Source of the DNA: Botrimarina hoheduenensis
Lineage (GTDB): Bacteria > Planctomycetota > Planctomycetia > Pirellulales > Lacipirellulaceae
Length of the DNA: 58,667 bases
Assembly: GCF_007859815.1 (NCBI RefSeq)
Contig: NZ_SJPH01000007.1
Location: 108,362 to 167,028, forward strand
Direction of reading: 5' to 3'
Both the position numbers and the translations under genes were made by a program. Every line of letters begins with the position of its first letter. Within the stretch, counting starts at the first letter, position 1. The notes below the pieces were generated by a model, which had not been told where the DNA came from, searched no databases, and worked only from the letters and a program-made list of their open reading frames with translations. Below are positions 1 through 8,995 of the stretch, piece by piece.

Positions 1-509
1 GCGTGGGGGGCTTGCTCGATCGCGTGGATCTCGTCGCGCAGAACCGAAGCCCGCTCGTAGTCTTCTTTCGCGACCGCCTCTTTCATCTCCCGACGCAGGC
101 GGATGAGCTGGGTCTGGTGCTCGGTGTCCGCACCGCTGTGCCGAGGCGTCTTGCCCACGTGATGGGTTTCGCCATGGATGTTGACCAGCAGCGGCTCGAT
201 CTCTTTGGCAAAGTGAACGTAGTCGTGCGGGCAGCCAAGCCGCCCCTGCTTGCGGAACTCTAAGAAGCTGATCCCGCACACCGGACACACACGCTCATCG
301 AGCCGGGCGAGTTCCTCGGCCGTTTGGCCCACGGCCAATTGCTGAGCGAGCAGCCCGGCCATCTGCGGCACGACCGACTCGGCTTCCGCCGCGAGCGGCG
401 AGAGAAACTCCTTGGCGCACTCCTCGCACAGGTGCACCTCTTTGGCCTTGCCATCGACCAGGTCGGTGATGTGAAAGGTGGCGGGGCGGTCGCACTTTTG
501 GCACTTCAT
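1..509 (-). CDS. McsA-like zinc-binding UVR-motif protein (3' end cut off)
   Basis: About 169 residues are visible and the C-terminus lies beyond the left edge. The protein starts MKCQKCDRPATFHITDL and has two CxxC pairs near the N-terminus (CQKC, CEEC), a third at VCPVCG with a following Cys (LGCPHDY), and a UVR-type segment near the visible end (EAVAKEDYERASVLRDEI). This order of Cys pairs followed by a UVR motif is that of McsA, the activator of McsB arginine kinase in Firmicutes. In planctomycetes the same architecture occurs without a proven role. It is transcribed away from trpE. No mcsB or clpC is in view, so the link to protein quality control is only inferred from the family. Confidence 0.8.
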   Translation of the reverse strand, partial: MKCQKCDRPATFHITDLVDGKAKEVHLCEECAKEFLSPLAAEAESVVPQMAGLLAQQLAVGQTAEELARLDERVCPVCGISFLEFRKQGRLGCPHDYVHFAKEIEPLLVNIHGETHHVGKTPRHSGADTEHQTQLIRLRREMKEAVAKEDYERASVLRDEIHAIEQAPH

Positions 510-557
510 TGCGTTCGCTCCACCACGGGGGCGTTAGAAAGCTTTGGTTTGCTTAGA

Positions 558-583
558 AAACCTATCCGGCAAACCTATCCGGC
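558..583. repeat. 13-bp tandem duplication in divergent intergenic region
   Basis: Two perfect adjacent copies of aaacctatccggc lie in the 342-bp gap between the divergently transcribed McsA-like gene and trpE (510-851). Direct repeats in such a position can be regulator sites, but a simple slippage duplication is equally possible. No strong sigma-70 promoter was recognised beside it. Confidence 0.6.
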
Positions 584-787
584 AGTCCGAATCGTATCGG
601 TGGGGGCAAACACCGGCAAGACGATGGCCGGCGGGGTAGCCGCAACGCAAGCTCCTATCGGAACGAGAGATACGCGCCGTGCGAGGCGGTTTGTGACGCT
701 CCCCGAGGGCTGCTAGAGTGCTTGCTTCAGGCAAGTGGTGGCGAACATTGCTGCCAGATCGGCGGTCCTATCTCGCGTCAAACAAAG

Positions 788-807
788 TTGTCGGGCAAGC
801 CCGACGA
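788..807 (+). promoter_or_regulatory. Hairpin in the trpE leader
   Basis: A compact inverted repeat, gtcgggc-aa-gcccgac, extendable by two pairs, ends about 45 bases before the chosen trpE start. No run of T follows and no Trp-rich leader peptide was recognised, so this is not a classical attenuator. It may be a transcript structure or a repressor site. Confidence 0.35.
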
Positions 808-851
808 CACCCCGCAAGTATCAATATCAGAGAACCCCCCCCGCCAAGAAC

Positions 852-2414
852 GTGACGCATCTGCCCTCGGCCCCGTTGTTTCAAGAGCTCGCTGCCGGCA
901 CCGATTACGTGCCGGTTTGGCGACGCTTGGTGAGCGACGCCCTGACGCCCGTGTCCGCGTTTCGCGCGCTGGAGAGCAGCGCTCCCGGGGCGGCTTCGGC
1001 CGTGGCGTGTCTGTTCGAGAGCGTCATCGGCGGAGAGAAAGTCGGCCGCTACAGCTTCCTTGCGACCGAGCCGTACCTGCTCATTGAAGCCCGCGGACAA
1101 AACGTTGTCCGGCATACTTACAGCGTGCCGGCCGGGGCCGGGCAGCGTGCCACTTCATCTCCTGAGGTTGAAACCTGGCAGGCCAAGAACCCGCTCGAAG
1201 CGCTCCGCGAGGAGGTGGCTCGGGTGCGAGTTGCCAAGCCGGCGGGTCTCCCCCCGTTTGTCGGCGGAGCCATCGGCTACGCCGGCTACGACACGGTCCG
1301 CTACGTCGAGCACTTGCCCGATGCGCCGCCCGACGATCGGCAGCTGCCGGACATGGCGTTTGGCTTGTTCGACCACCTGTTGGTGTTTGACAACGTCGAT
1401 AAAACTCTGACCGTGATCGCCCTGGCGAAGGTTGCCGGTTTGAAGGGGACCGATCTGAAAGCGGCTTACGCCGATGCGGCTGCCCGGGTCGATGCCTACG
1501 TCGAGCGGCTTACCCACGCCGACCCGCGCCTCGTGCCCGCTGATATCGATACGAGCGGCCCAGCGCCCGAGCCGACCGCTTCGAACTTCACTCCAGAACG
1601 TTTCAAAGCCGCGGTGGACAAGTGTGTGGATTACATCCGCGCCGGCGATATTTTTCAGGTGGTCATTAGCCAGCGCTTTCAAGCTCCGCTGCCGGGCGAC
1701 CCCTTTGAGCTGTACCGCACCCTCCGCGTGGTTAACCCCAGCCCGTTCATGTTTTATGTGCGGACGCCGGACTGCACCTTGGTAGGCAGCTCGCCCGAGA
1801 TCATGGTGCGAGTCGTTGGCGACGAAGTCACGGTTCGGCCGTTGGCCGGTACCCGGCGACGCGGTGCCACCGAAGAAGAAGATCAGCGGTTGGCGGATGA
1901 GTTGCTGGCAGATCCAAAGGAGCGTGCCGAGCATGTGATGCTGGTCGATCTCGGACGCAACGACGTCGGTCGCGTGGCACGCTACGGGTCGGTCGAGTTG
2001 TCGGATGTGATGGTGATCGAGCGTTACAGCCACGTCATGCACATCACGTCCAACGTCACGGGACGGCTTACCGCCGACAAGGACGCCTTCGACGCGTTGG
2101 CCGCATGCCTGCCGGCAGGGACCGTTTCGGGGGCTCCGAAGGTGCGTGCCATGCAGATCATTGACGAACTCGAGCCCCACCGCCGCGGCCCTTATGCCGG
2201 GGCCGTCGGCTATCTCGATTTCGGCGGCGATATGGACACCTGCATCGCCCTGCGGACCGTCGTGGTCAAAGACGAAGTGGCCTACGTCCAAGCGGGGGCG
2301 GGAATCGTTGCCGACAGCGACCCCGCCGCTGAATATCAGGAGACGCTCAGCAAAGCCAGCGGCTTGCTCAAGGCGATCGAGATCACGCAAGAGCGTAACC
2401 GCGGGGGGGCTTGA
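852..2414 (+). CDS. trpE: Anthranilate synthase component I
   Basis: Catalyses chorismate plus ammonia (or glutamine via TrpG) to anthranilate, the first committed step of tryptophan synthesis. The chorismate-binding domain is complete: IFQVVISQRFQ, GSSPEIMVRV, PLAGTRRRG, LVDLGRNDVGRV, the family hallmark PAGTVSGAPK, and a C-terminal VQAGAGIVADSDP. The N-terminal domain carries the expected YSFLATEP. Length is 520 residues, normal for TrpE. The start chosen is GTG at 852 (VTHLPSAPLF), since upstream in-frame residues are low-quality and unlike the family. No trpG or trpD is adjacent, so the tryptophan genes are probably scattered. PabB is the alternative, but SGAPK and overall similarity favour TrpE. 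Confidence 0.92.
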   Translation: MTHLPSAPLFQELAAGTDYVPVWRRLVSDALTPVSAFRALESSAPGAASAVACLFESVIGGEKVGRYSFLATEPYLLIEARGQNVVRHTYSVPAGAGQRATSSPEVETWQAKNPLEALREEVARVRVAKPAGLPPFVGGAIGYAGYDTVRYVEHLPDAPPDDRQLPDMAFGLFDHLLVFDNVDKTLTVIALAKVAGLKGTDLKAAYADAAARVDAYVERLTHADPRLVPADIDTSGPAPEPTASNFTPERFKAAVDKCVDYIRAGDIFQVVISQRFQAPLPGDPFELYRTLRVVNPSPFMFYVRTPDCTLVGSSPEIMVRVVGDEVTVRPLAGTRRRGATEEEDQRLADELLADPKERAEHVMLVDLGRNDVGRVARYGSVELSDVMVIERYSHVMHITSNVTGRLTADKDAFDALAACLPAGTVSGAPKVRAMQIIDELEPHRRGPYAGAVGYLDFGGDMDTCIALRTVVVKDEVAYVQAGAGIVADSDPAAEYQETLSKASGLLKAIEITQERNRGGA

Positions 2415-2592
2415 ACCTCGGCCGCCGCGCGCGAGGGGCGGAGCCGCTGGCGAGAGGACATCGTCAAAGTTTGCTGCCCACGAGCCCCGCGGCGGCGGTG
2501 GTGGGTTGAGTCGAGGCGGCTGGTGAGCGACGATTTGGGGGATCGAGAGCGCGTTGCTCATCGGCTTCCGCCGCCTTCCTGTCGACCTATCC

Positions 2593-3141
2593 GTGTCACT
2601 CGCTGGCCATCTGCTTGTCGCCTCGCGACAGCTTCGTGACCCCAACTTCCGCCGAACCGTCGTGCTGCTCCTCGAGCACAACGACGACGGGGCGCTGGGG
2701 GTCGTGCTCAATCGTCCCACGAATCGAACGATCGAAGACGTTTGGGAAGCGGTCGAGTTCGAGCCGTGCGACAATCAGCAACCGCTGAACTTGGGCGGTC
2801 CCGTGCCGGGTCCGCTGATCGCGTTGCACACTTCCAAACAACTTGGCGAGAAACGCATCTTGCCGGGACTGTATCTCTCGATGCAAAAAGAAAACGTCGA
2901 TCCGCTCGTACGGCAGAGTCAGCACCGCTTTCGGTTGTACAGCGGAAACAGCGGCTGGGGTGGCGGGCAGCTCGAATCCGAATTGGGGCAGGGCGGTTGG
3001 CTCACCATCGCGGGTGGGGTCGAAGATGTCTTTGGCGACTTCCAAACCGTGTGGGCGCAAGTAACCAAACGGATTGCCCTGGATATCATGCTACCGGGGC
3101 TCGACCCGGACGAGGCACCCGAGGATCCAACGCTCAACTGA
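2593..3141 (+). CDS. YqgE/AlgH family protein (DUF179)
   Basis: Family hallmarks are present: the opening SLAGHLLVASRQLRDPNF, then RTVVLLLEHNDDGALGVVLNR, LGGPVPGPLIALH, and a terminal region with YSGNSGWGGGQLESEL. The family has no settled biochemical role; AlgH was linked to alginate expression in Pseudomonas. The length of about 182 residues is typical. The start is taken as GTG at 2593 because homologues begin a few residues before GHLL; an in-frame TTG at 2554 is the other option. It follows trpE by 178 bases. Confidence 0.85.
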   Translation: MSLAGHLLVASRQLRDPNFRRTVVLLLEHNDDGALGVVLNRPTNRTIEDVWEAVEFEPCDNQQPLNLGGPVPGPLIALHTSKQLGEKRILPGLYLSMQKENVDPLVRQSQHRFRLYSGNSGWGGGQLESELGQGGWLTIAGGVEDVFGDFQTVWAQVTKRIALDIMLPGLDPDEAPEDPTLN

Positions 3142-3600
3142 GCCCCGATCAGCTCGACCACATGCTAGCACTCATAGCGTCGGACAGAATCGTTGCATGC
3201 CTCTCGCCGCCGACGCCGAAACTATCGATAACGGAGCCGCGTGTCGGTTCCCGCGCTCCTGATGATTTATCTGCGTGCAACGTGTCCCCTGGGCTGATTG
3301 TGGTTGCTCCGCTCGACGAGATCGCCGCTGACGCCGCTCGACTGATGTGCCGAGCGGTTGCCGTCATCGGCGTGTGTACGTGGCCCGCCCGGCAATAGAG
3401 CCGGAGCGGGACTCCCCCGGACGACCCCTCCGCCTAGTGATGTGCGGCGGCGTTGCTGGCACCCCGAACGCGGGGCAGCAAGCGACACCGCCCTCCCAGC
3501 AGAAGGGTGGCCCGCCTCTGACGAGCCTGTTTCGTTCACGTTCGCATCGCCCGCGCCGCTCGGAGTACAACGAGCGCCGCCCTCCGTGAGACCCCGACCG
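3142..3600. other. 459-bp gap with no recognised gene
   Basis: Between the YqgE-like gene and the serine acetyltransferase. The frame of the acetyltransferase is open back to 3358, but the upstream translation is Pro/Arg/Gly-rich and unlike the family. No tRNA, repeat or clear terminator was seen. Confidence 0.5.
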
Positions 3601-4551
3601 ATGGCCACCGACTTCCGTCTCAAAGACCAGCTTCCCAAGCTAACCGAGCGCATCGTCGCCACCTACGACGAGGTGGGTACGATGAACCACCTCGATCATT
3701 GCCCGCTGCCAAACTACGAAGAAGTGGTGGCGGCGATCGCCGACCTGATGGAGATCCTCTACCCCGGCTATCGCCGCCGTGAGGGCCTGCATCGTGCGAA
3801 TATCGCTTACTACGTTGGCGATATCGTCGATCGGCTTCACGACCGGCTGACGCAACAGATCGGCCGGGCTCTGCGTCACGAAGCCGTCCGCGCTGGCTTG
3901 GTTGGTGACTGCGAATCGGAGGCCGACTACGAGGCCCTCGGCCAAGCCAAGACGATGCTTTTTCTGGATCGTTTGCCCGAGTTGCGGCACACCCTTGCGA
4001 CCGACGTCGAGGCGGCCTACGACGGCGACCCCGCTTGCAAGGGGGCCGACGAGGTCATCTTTTGCTACCCGGGCTTAGAAGCGATCACCGTGCACCGGTT
4101 GGCTCATCTGCTCTATGAGCTCGATATTCCTTTCATCCCCCGGATGATGGCCGAGTGGGCTCACGGCCGCACGGGGATCGATATCCACCCCGGCGCGACC
4201 ATCGGCCCGTACTTCTTCATCGATCACGGCACGGGGGTTGTGATCGGCGAGACGTGCCAGATCGGAGAGCGTGTGAAGCTCTATCAAGGCGTGACGCTGG
4301 GGGCGCTTTCATTCGCGAAAGACGAAGACGGCAACTTGGTGCGCGGACAGAAACGTCATCCGACCATCGAGGACCGCGTGGTGGTGTACGCCAACGCGAC
4401 GATCCTCGGCGGCGAGACCGTCGTCGGACACGACGCAGTGATCGGCTCGAGCGTGTGGATCACACGCAGCGTTGAGCCGCATTCGACGGTCGTGCTCGAG
4501 AAGCCCCGCCTGCGGGTACGCTCAGACGGAACGGTCTCGCAAGAAGCGTGA
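3601..4551 (+). CDS. cysE: Serine O-acetyltransferase
   Basis: Transfers acetyl from acetyl-CoA to L-serine, giving O-acetylserine for cysteine synthesis. The left-handed beta-helix hexapeptide repeats lie in the C-terminal half ([57 protein letters not shown]). The catalytic His-Asp region [12 protein letters not shown] is intact. The N-terminal helical domain of about 170 residues is long, as in the plant-like/EpsC-type subgroup of roughly 310 residues. ATG at 3601 is the start: from there on the protein looks like the family ([18 protein letters not shown]). No cysK is nearby. Confidence 0.9.
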   Translation: MATDFRLKDQLPKLTERIVATYDEVGTMNHLDHCPLPNYEEVVAAIADLMEILYPGYRRREGLHRANIAYYVGDIVDRLHDRLTQQIGRALRHEAVRAGLVGDCESEADYEALGQAKTMLFLDRLPELRHTLATDVEAAYDGDPACKGADEVIFCYPGLEAITVHRLAHLLYELDIPFIPRMMAEWAHGRTGIDIHPGATIGPYFFIDHGTGVVIGETCQIGERVKLYQGVTLGALSFAKDEDGNLVRGQKRHPTIEDRVVVYANATILGGETVVGHDAVIGSSVWITRSVEPHSTVVLEKPRLRVRSDGTVSQEA

Positions 4552-4621
4552 TAATGTCCGCCGCGCAGCGGTCTGCGGCCGGGTTGAACCCGACGCTCTA
4601 AACCCGCTCAGCGCGGATGAC

Positions 4622-5938
4622 TCACCACGAGAGATCGCTCATCGCACGCGGCAGCGGGCCTTCGCCAGCGCCGAAGCCGAGCGCCGGCAACGGAGCGGTC
4701 GGTTCCAGCGGATCGCCTATCGGCACCATCCGCGAGGGCTGATGTTCCATGGTCGCCGGCGTCGCGGGGGGCGTCGCCGCTGGTAGACCGGGCAGGGCCG
4801 GACCGTCGGCAAAGCCGATCGCCGAGACACGCCCGCTGGGGCGTTGCGGTGCTTGGAACGCGGGGCTGGGGTTGTAGGCGGGATTGGCCGGCGCGAATCC
4901 CGGTCCGTTCGACCAGGGATCGCTACCCAGGTTGGGTGCCGCCAGGTTGTTCACGCTCGGTGCGGCGAGGGGGCTCGGGCGAACCGACCGCGGTTCGTCG
5001 GGCACGCGCAGCACGACACCAATCGGCAACAGATCGGGCGAATCGAGCCGATCGTCGTTCAGGCGGAACAGCTCTTGAGCGCGGCTCGCCTCGCCCAGGT
5101 AGCGTTCTGCCAACAGCGGCAGCGTGTCGCCGTCGGCAACCACATGCGTCCCCATCCGGATCGGAGCGGGTTCACGCACCGGCGCACCGATCGATGGTTT
5201 GCCAGCCAAGTAAGCCGGGCCATAGTCGGGCTGAGCGAAGCCGGGCTGAGCATAGTCAGGTTGAGCAAATTGTGTTTGGGCGGCCGCGGGCTGGCCCCAA
5301 TCAGTGCCGATCGCCTGCTGAGCCGCGGGCTGGGAAGCGAACGGTTGCCCCCCCACGGGGGCGTCCCAATTCGTTTGTCCCCAAGACGACGCGGCAGGCG
5401 CAGCGCTGGCCACCGGAGAAGCCGGCGGGAATGCCCGGGCTTCGCTGGGCGTGCTGCTCGGCGGCATTGCAATCGGCGCGGCCAAACGGGCGGAAGCATC
5501 AGGCCAATCAGCGTTTGGCAATGCCGGGGCGGGGGGTAGTGACAGGCCGGTGGAGCCCAGCGTGGGCTCGCCCCAACCGGCCGAGGCGTTGTACCAATCG
5601 TTGGCTCCACCGGCGGTGGGCGCAACCCCCTGCACGCCCACTTCCGGCGCGAATGCGGTAACGCTTGGCGTGGCAGCGGCGGGAGCGGGGGTTGCCGCTA
5701 AGGCCGGTGGCGTGCTTGCCAAAGGCAAGGGAGAAAGCGGCGCCGCCGACTGGGTGGGGTCTTGCAGCGGGGGGCCGCTGGGGGCGAGGGGCTCGAGCCA
5801 CGAGGTGCTTTCGCCAGCCGCCGGCCGCAGCCGCTGCGCGAGACGCTCCGCCAGGTCGGGCGGACCAAAGAGTGACGCGGCAAAGAAGCCCACGCCAAGC
5901 AGAATGATGGAAGAAACGACTTTCGAGAGTTCAGTCAC
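4622..5938 (-). CDS. Membrane-anchored LysM-domain protein, Pro/Ala-rich
   Basis: The N-terminus is one hydrophobic helix (VVSSIILLGVGFFAASLFG), probably a membrane anchor. It is followed by about 240 residues of Ala/Pro/Gln-rich low complexity with short repeats (AQPDYAQPGFAQPDYG). Then comes one LysM-like domain (HVVADGDTLPLLAERYLG ... LFRLNDDRL ... LLPIGVVLRVP). LysM usually binds peptidoglycan or chitin-like glycans, so a cell-wall scaffold role is inferred. The start is taken as GTG at 5938, which has a GGGG stretch upstream; TTG at 5965 would add nine residues. It is convergent with cysE. Confidence 0.72.
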   Translation of the reverse strand: MTELSKVVSSIILLGVGFFAASLFGPPDLAERLAQRLRPAAGESTSWLEPLAPSGPPLQDPTQSAAPLSPLPLASTPPALAATPAPAAATPSVTAFAPEVGVQGVAPTAGGANDWYNASAGWGEPTLGSTGLSLPPAPALPNADWPDASARLAAPIAMPPSSTPSEARAFPPASPVASAAPAASSWGQTNWDAPVGGQPFASQPAAQQAIGTDWGQPAAAQTQFAQPDYAQPGFAQPDYGPAYLAGKPSIGAPVREPAPIRMGTHVVADGDTLPLLAERYLGEASRAQELFRLNDDRLDSPDLLPIGVVLRVPDEPRSVRPSPLAAPSVNNLAAPNLGSDPWSNGPGFAPANPAYNPSPAFQAPQRPSGRVSAIGFADGPALPGLPAATPPATPATMEHQPSRMVPIGDPLEPTAPLPALGFGAGEGPLPRAMSDLSW

Positions 5939-6257
5939 GGCGTACCCCGAACCTGACGCCTGCAAGACGGCCGGGGCTCCGTGGCGGAGGGGGCGCGCAG
6001 CGGCGAGGGTGTTGGTGATTCGTCCGTGAACAGCAAGCGACCCGGTAGCATCCAGTCCGGGGCCGCATCATCATCCGTATAGCGAGACATCGGCGTGCCA
6101 CGCCGCGGCCATGAGAGCCCGCGGCCAAGTGTGGCGTGGTGCGGGTGGCGTAAACCTTGCCGGCACCGCACCGGGCCGGCATAGATGCCCGCCGCCCGGC
6201 AAGATACGCGGCAACCTGCGCCGCGGTTCGCAGCAACCGCGGCGCAAGTGGCTCGTG
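5939..6257. other. Intergenic region between the LysM gene and sthA
   Basis: About 319 bases holding the upstream region of the LysM gene and the 3' hairpin of the transhydrogenase gene (listed separately). No further gene was recognised. Confidence 0.5.
6217..6246 (-). terminator. GC hairpin just downstream of sthA
   Basis: A perfect 12-bp stem, tgcgccgcggtt / aaccgcggcgca, with a 6-base loop sits 12 bases past the transhydrogenase stop codon. No T-run follows on the minus strand, so it may be a processing or stability hairpin, or a terminator needing Rho. Confidence 0.55.
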
Positions 6258-7775
6258 CTAGTTGGCAGCGTTGCAGGCACCAACGTTGGCGTGCTCGGCA
6301 CCGATCGCTGCCGGCTCGCCAGCCGGTTCAGCGACCGCTTGAGATGGCGGCGGGGCTAGCTTCTCGGACTCCTCGTCGTCGTCGGCATAGGCCGTCAACT
6401 TGTTCAGTCCATCCAGAGCGGCCACCTTGTAGCACTCGGCCATGGTCGGATAGTTGAACACCGTATCGCGGAAGTAGTTGAGCGTGCCGCCCAAGCGCAT
6501 CACTGCCTGACCGATATGAATAATTTCGGTCGCCGAATCGCCGATCGCATGCACGCCAAGGATCTCGCGTGTCTCGCGGTGGAACAGGAGCTTCATAAGC
6601 CCCGTGTGATCTCCCACGATCTGCCCGCGGGCGATCTCGGAGAAGCGTGCGAGTCCTACCTCGTAGGGCACGTGCTCCTCGGTGAGCTGCCGCTCGGTTT
6701 TGCCGATCAGCGAGATCTCAGGAACTGTGAACAGCCCGTAGGGGATTTCTCCCATGTCGGTGTTGGGCACGCCGAAAGCGTTGCCCACCGCTTGGCGTCC
6801 CTGTTCCATCGAGGCGCTCGCCAGCGCGGGGAAGCCGACGATATCGCCCACGGCGTAGATGTGCGGCACTTCCGTTTGGAAGCGTTCGTTCGCGTACAGC
6901 CGGCCGCGTTTGTCGGGCTTGAGGCCCGCGGCCTCGAGGTTCAGCGATTCGGTGTCGCCCTGGCGTCCGACGCTAAACAGGACGGTCTCGCCCAGCACGC
7001 GCTTGCCGCTCTCGAGCTCTACCGCGACTGAGCCCCCCTTCAAGCGACGCACGTCAGCAACGTTTTCGCCCAAGCGAAAAGTGACCCCCATCGATCGGGC
7101 GTTGTAGACCAGCGAGTCGACCACCTCGCGATCGCAGAAGTCGAGCAGCCGATCCCGGCCGTCGATGATTGTCACACGCACGCCGAGCGTCGCGAACATC
7201 AGCCCGTACTCGACGCCGATCACTCCGCCGCCAACGACGATCATCGAACGCGGGATGTGGTCGAGGTTGAGGAACTCGTCCGAATCGAAGACCGTGCGGC
7301 CGTCGAAGGGGATATGTTCGGGACGCGACGGCTTGGTGCCGGGGGCCAGCAGAATCTTGTCGGCGGAGAGGTAGAGGGGTTCCCCTTCGCCAACGACCTC
7401 GATGGCGTGGGGGCCAACGAAGCGGGCCTCGCCTACGATTGTTTTCACACCGTTGCGATCGAACTGATCCTGGATGACGTCCCACTCGCGCTCGGAGACA
7501 TGCGCCAGCTTTTGGCGGAGGTCGTCCATGGTGATATTGCCGCGCGAGCGGTACTGATCGGCGTAAACCTCGCGTTGGCGAAAGCCGGACAGGTGCAAGA
7601 TCGCCTCACGCATCGTCTTAGAGGGGATCGTGCCGGTGTGCAGGCAGACGCCACCGACGAGCTCGCGGCGCCGCTCGACGAGAGCGACCCGTTTGCCAAG
7701 CTTGGCACCGGCAATGGCGGCCTTCTGTCCGCCGGGTCCTGAGCCGACCACCACCAAGTCGTAATGTGTTGCCAT
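6258..7775 (-). CDS. sthA: Si-specific (soluble) NAD(P)+ transhydrogenase
   Basis: A cytoplasmic flavoprotein that balances NADPH and NADH. It has the N-terminal FAD dinucleotide fold (YDLVVVGSGPGGQKAAIAGA), a second nucleotide fold (MIVVGGGVIGVEYGLMFATLG), the FAD motif IYAVGDIVGFP and the C-terminal dimerisation domain (HAIGDSATEIIHIGQAVM). The disulfide region reads GGVCLHTGTIPSK: the second Cys of dihydrolipoamide dehydrogenase is replaced by Thr. This identifies it as SthA rather than Lpd. Length is 506 residues. ATG at 7775 is chosen because the sequence before it is unlike the family. Confidence 0.93.
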   Translation of the reverse strand: MATHYDLVVVGSGPGGQKAAIAGAKLGKRVALVERRRELVGGVCLHTGTIPSKTMREAILHLSGFRQREVYADQYRSRGNITMDDLRQKLAHVSEREWDVIQDQFDRNGVKTIVGEARFVGPHAIEVVGEGEPLYLSADKILLAPGTKPSRPEHIPFDGRTVFDSDEFLNLDHIPRSMIVVGGGVIGVEYGLMFATLGVRVTIIDGRDRLLDFCDREVVDSLVYNARSMGVTFRLGENVADVRRLKGGSVAVELESGKRVLGETVLFSVGRQGDTESLNLEAAGLKPDKRGRLYANERFQTEVPHIYAVGDIVGFPALASASMEQGRQAVGNAFGVPNTDMGEIPYGLFTVPEISLIGKTERQLTEEHVPYEVGLARFSEIARGQIVGDHTGLMKLLFHRETREILGVHAIGDSATEIIHIGQAVMRLGGTLNYFRDTVFNYPTMAECYKVAALDGLNKLTAYADDDEESEKLAPPPSQAVAEPAGEPAAIGAEHANVGACNAAN

Positions 7776-7977
7776 GTTCGCTTTGCCCGCGCAAGAGTTC
7801 TGTATTCGGTAGGGGGACGCGCGGCCCAACGTAGGGGGCGGCGTCGCACCGAGAAACCTAGGCCGCGGGGCGTGGCATCCTGCATAGCGGTCCAGGAACG
7901 CCACGCGGACCGTACCGGCAGAAGGCCCCCGCAGCGGTTGTGCGGGTCGTGCGGGTGTGGTCAGCCGCAGGGCATGA

Positions 7978-8038
7978 GCCGCTTGGCAGCCGACTAGGGC
8001 TCAAGCCCTTTGGCGGCCGAGTAGGCCCAAGCCGTTGG
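7978..8038. repeat. Imperfect 26-27-bp direct repeat
   Basis: Two imperfect copies (7978-8004 and 8005-8030), sharing TTGGC-GCCGA-TAGG and ending in CAA, plus a partial third copy (8031-8038). They lie in the 311-bp gap between sthA and the HAD gene (7776-8086), which otherwise holds nothing recognised. Confidence 0.5.
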
Positions 8039-8086
8039 TAACGAGGTATCGCCCTCGCGACGCGAGTGCTTCAGCAGCGACTGCGG

Positions 8087-8764
8087 CTAGGCGGCCAAGT
8101 ACTCGAGGATGGCAGCGTGATCGGTGAGGTTTTCTACGAGCACGTCGGGATTGGCGGCCGCCAGCTCCATCACGTCAGTATGACCGGTCGGCACGGCAAC
8201 CGCGTAAGCCCCGATAGCACGCGCGCAGCGGACGTCGTTGGGCGTGTCGCCGATGACAACCACGCGCTCTTGCCCGGTCGAGGGGCCGTGGTGCTCACGC
8301 GCCCGATCCAGGGCGGTGGCAGCGATATCGTTGCGGTCGGGATGCTCGTCTCCAAATCCGCCAAACGCAAACCGGTCCCACAAGCCGTAGTGGGTGAGCT
8401 TGAGCTTCGCCGCGGCCGCGACGTTTCCGGTGAGCAGGCCAAGATGCACGTTCCCCTGTGCTTCAAGCCGTTCGATCAGCGTGATCACGCCGGGCAAAAC
8501 TTCGCCCCCGCAGCGGTGCAGGTGATCGTCGAGCCGCGCGACATAGGCGGCGTAGAAGCGGCGCCAGTTTTCGTCGGTGTTCGGGATACCGTGCGCCTCG
8601 AACAACGCCGCGGCGATACCGCGATCGCTGCGGCCGGCGAACGGCACCTCGCGTGACAGCTTGGCTACGGCGAACTCCGCTTGGAAAGCGTCGGCGAAGG
8701 CGTACATGCCAGCACCCCCCGTCAGAAGGAGGGTGCCATCGATATCGAATAAGCAGGTTCTCAT
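8087..8764 (-). CDS. HAD-superfamily phosphatase (phosphoglycolate phosphatase-like)
   Basis: All HAD motifs are visible: the nucleophile motif LFDIDGTLL at the N-terminus, motif II LGLLTGN, a Lys region (AAAKLKLTHYG), and motif IV VVVIGDTPNDVRCAR. A helical cap follows motif I, as in subfamily I phosphatases. Length is 225 residues, normal for Gph-type proteins. Substrate cannot be told from sequence; 2-phosphoglycolate, pyrophosphate or nucleotide monophosphates are all possible. The gene stands alone on the minus strand, about 310 bases from sthA. Confidence 0.85.
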   Translation of the reverse strand: MRTCLFDIDGTLLLTGGAGMYAFADAFQAEFAVAKLSREVPFAGRSDRGIAAALFEAHGIPNTDENWRRFYAAYVARLDDHLHRCGGEVLPGVITLIERLEAQGNVHLGLLTGNVAAAAKLKLTHYGLWDRFAFGGFGDEHPDRNDIAATALDRAREHHGPSTGQERVVVIGDTPNDVRCARAIGAYAVAVPTGHTDVMELAAANPDVLVENLTDHAAILEYLAA

Positions 8765-8995
8765 GCCAGGATGTTAGCGGCAGGGCGTCCGATGGCCAGC
8801 GGTGCCAGCAGTGAGATTGTCGATTAGGCAGACTTTACTGGAGTCGGGGCCGGGGGGGATCCGATACGTCTGAATAGCTGTGATCCAGGGGGGCCTGGCG
8901 TGCAGCGCCGTCGCATCGCTTCCGCTTTACGGGAAGCCTCAGCGCGATCGGCATGCCGTCGGACCTGACACGCCCCCCGCTTTGAGGATCTTGCG

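Noticed and set aside
1155..2774. Long minus-strand open frame of 539 codons over trpE
   Set aside because: It is antisense to a well-supported gene; long open antisense frames are expected in GC-rich DNA, and the translation has no domain.
6258..7775. Dihydrolipoamide dehydrogenase or mercuric reductase
   Set aside because: The redox Cys pair is not kept (CLHTGT instead of CxxxxC), which is the mark of SthA.
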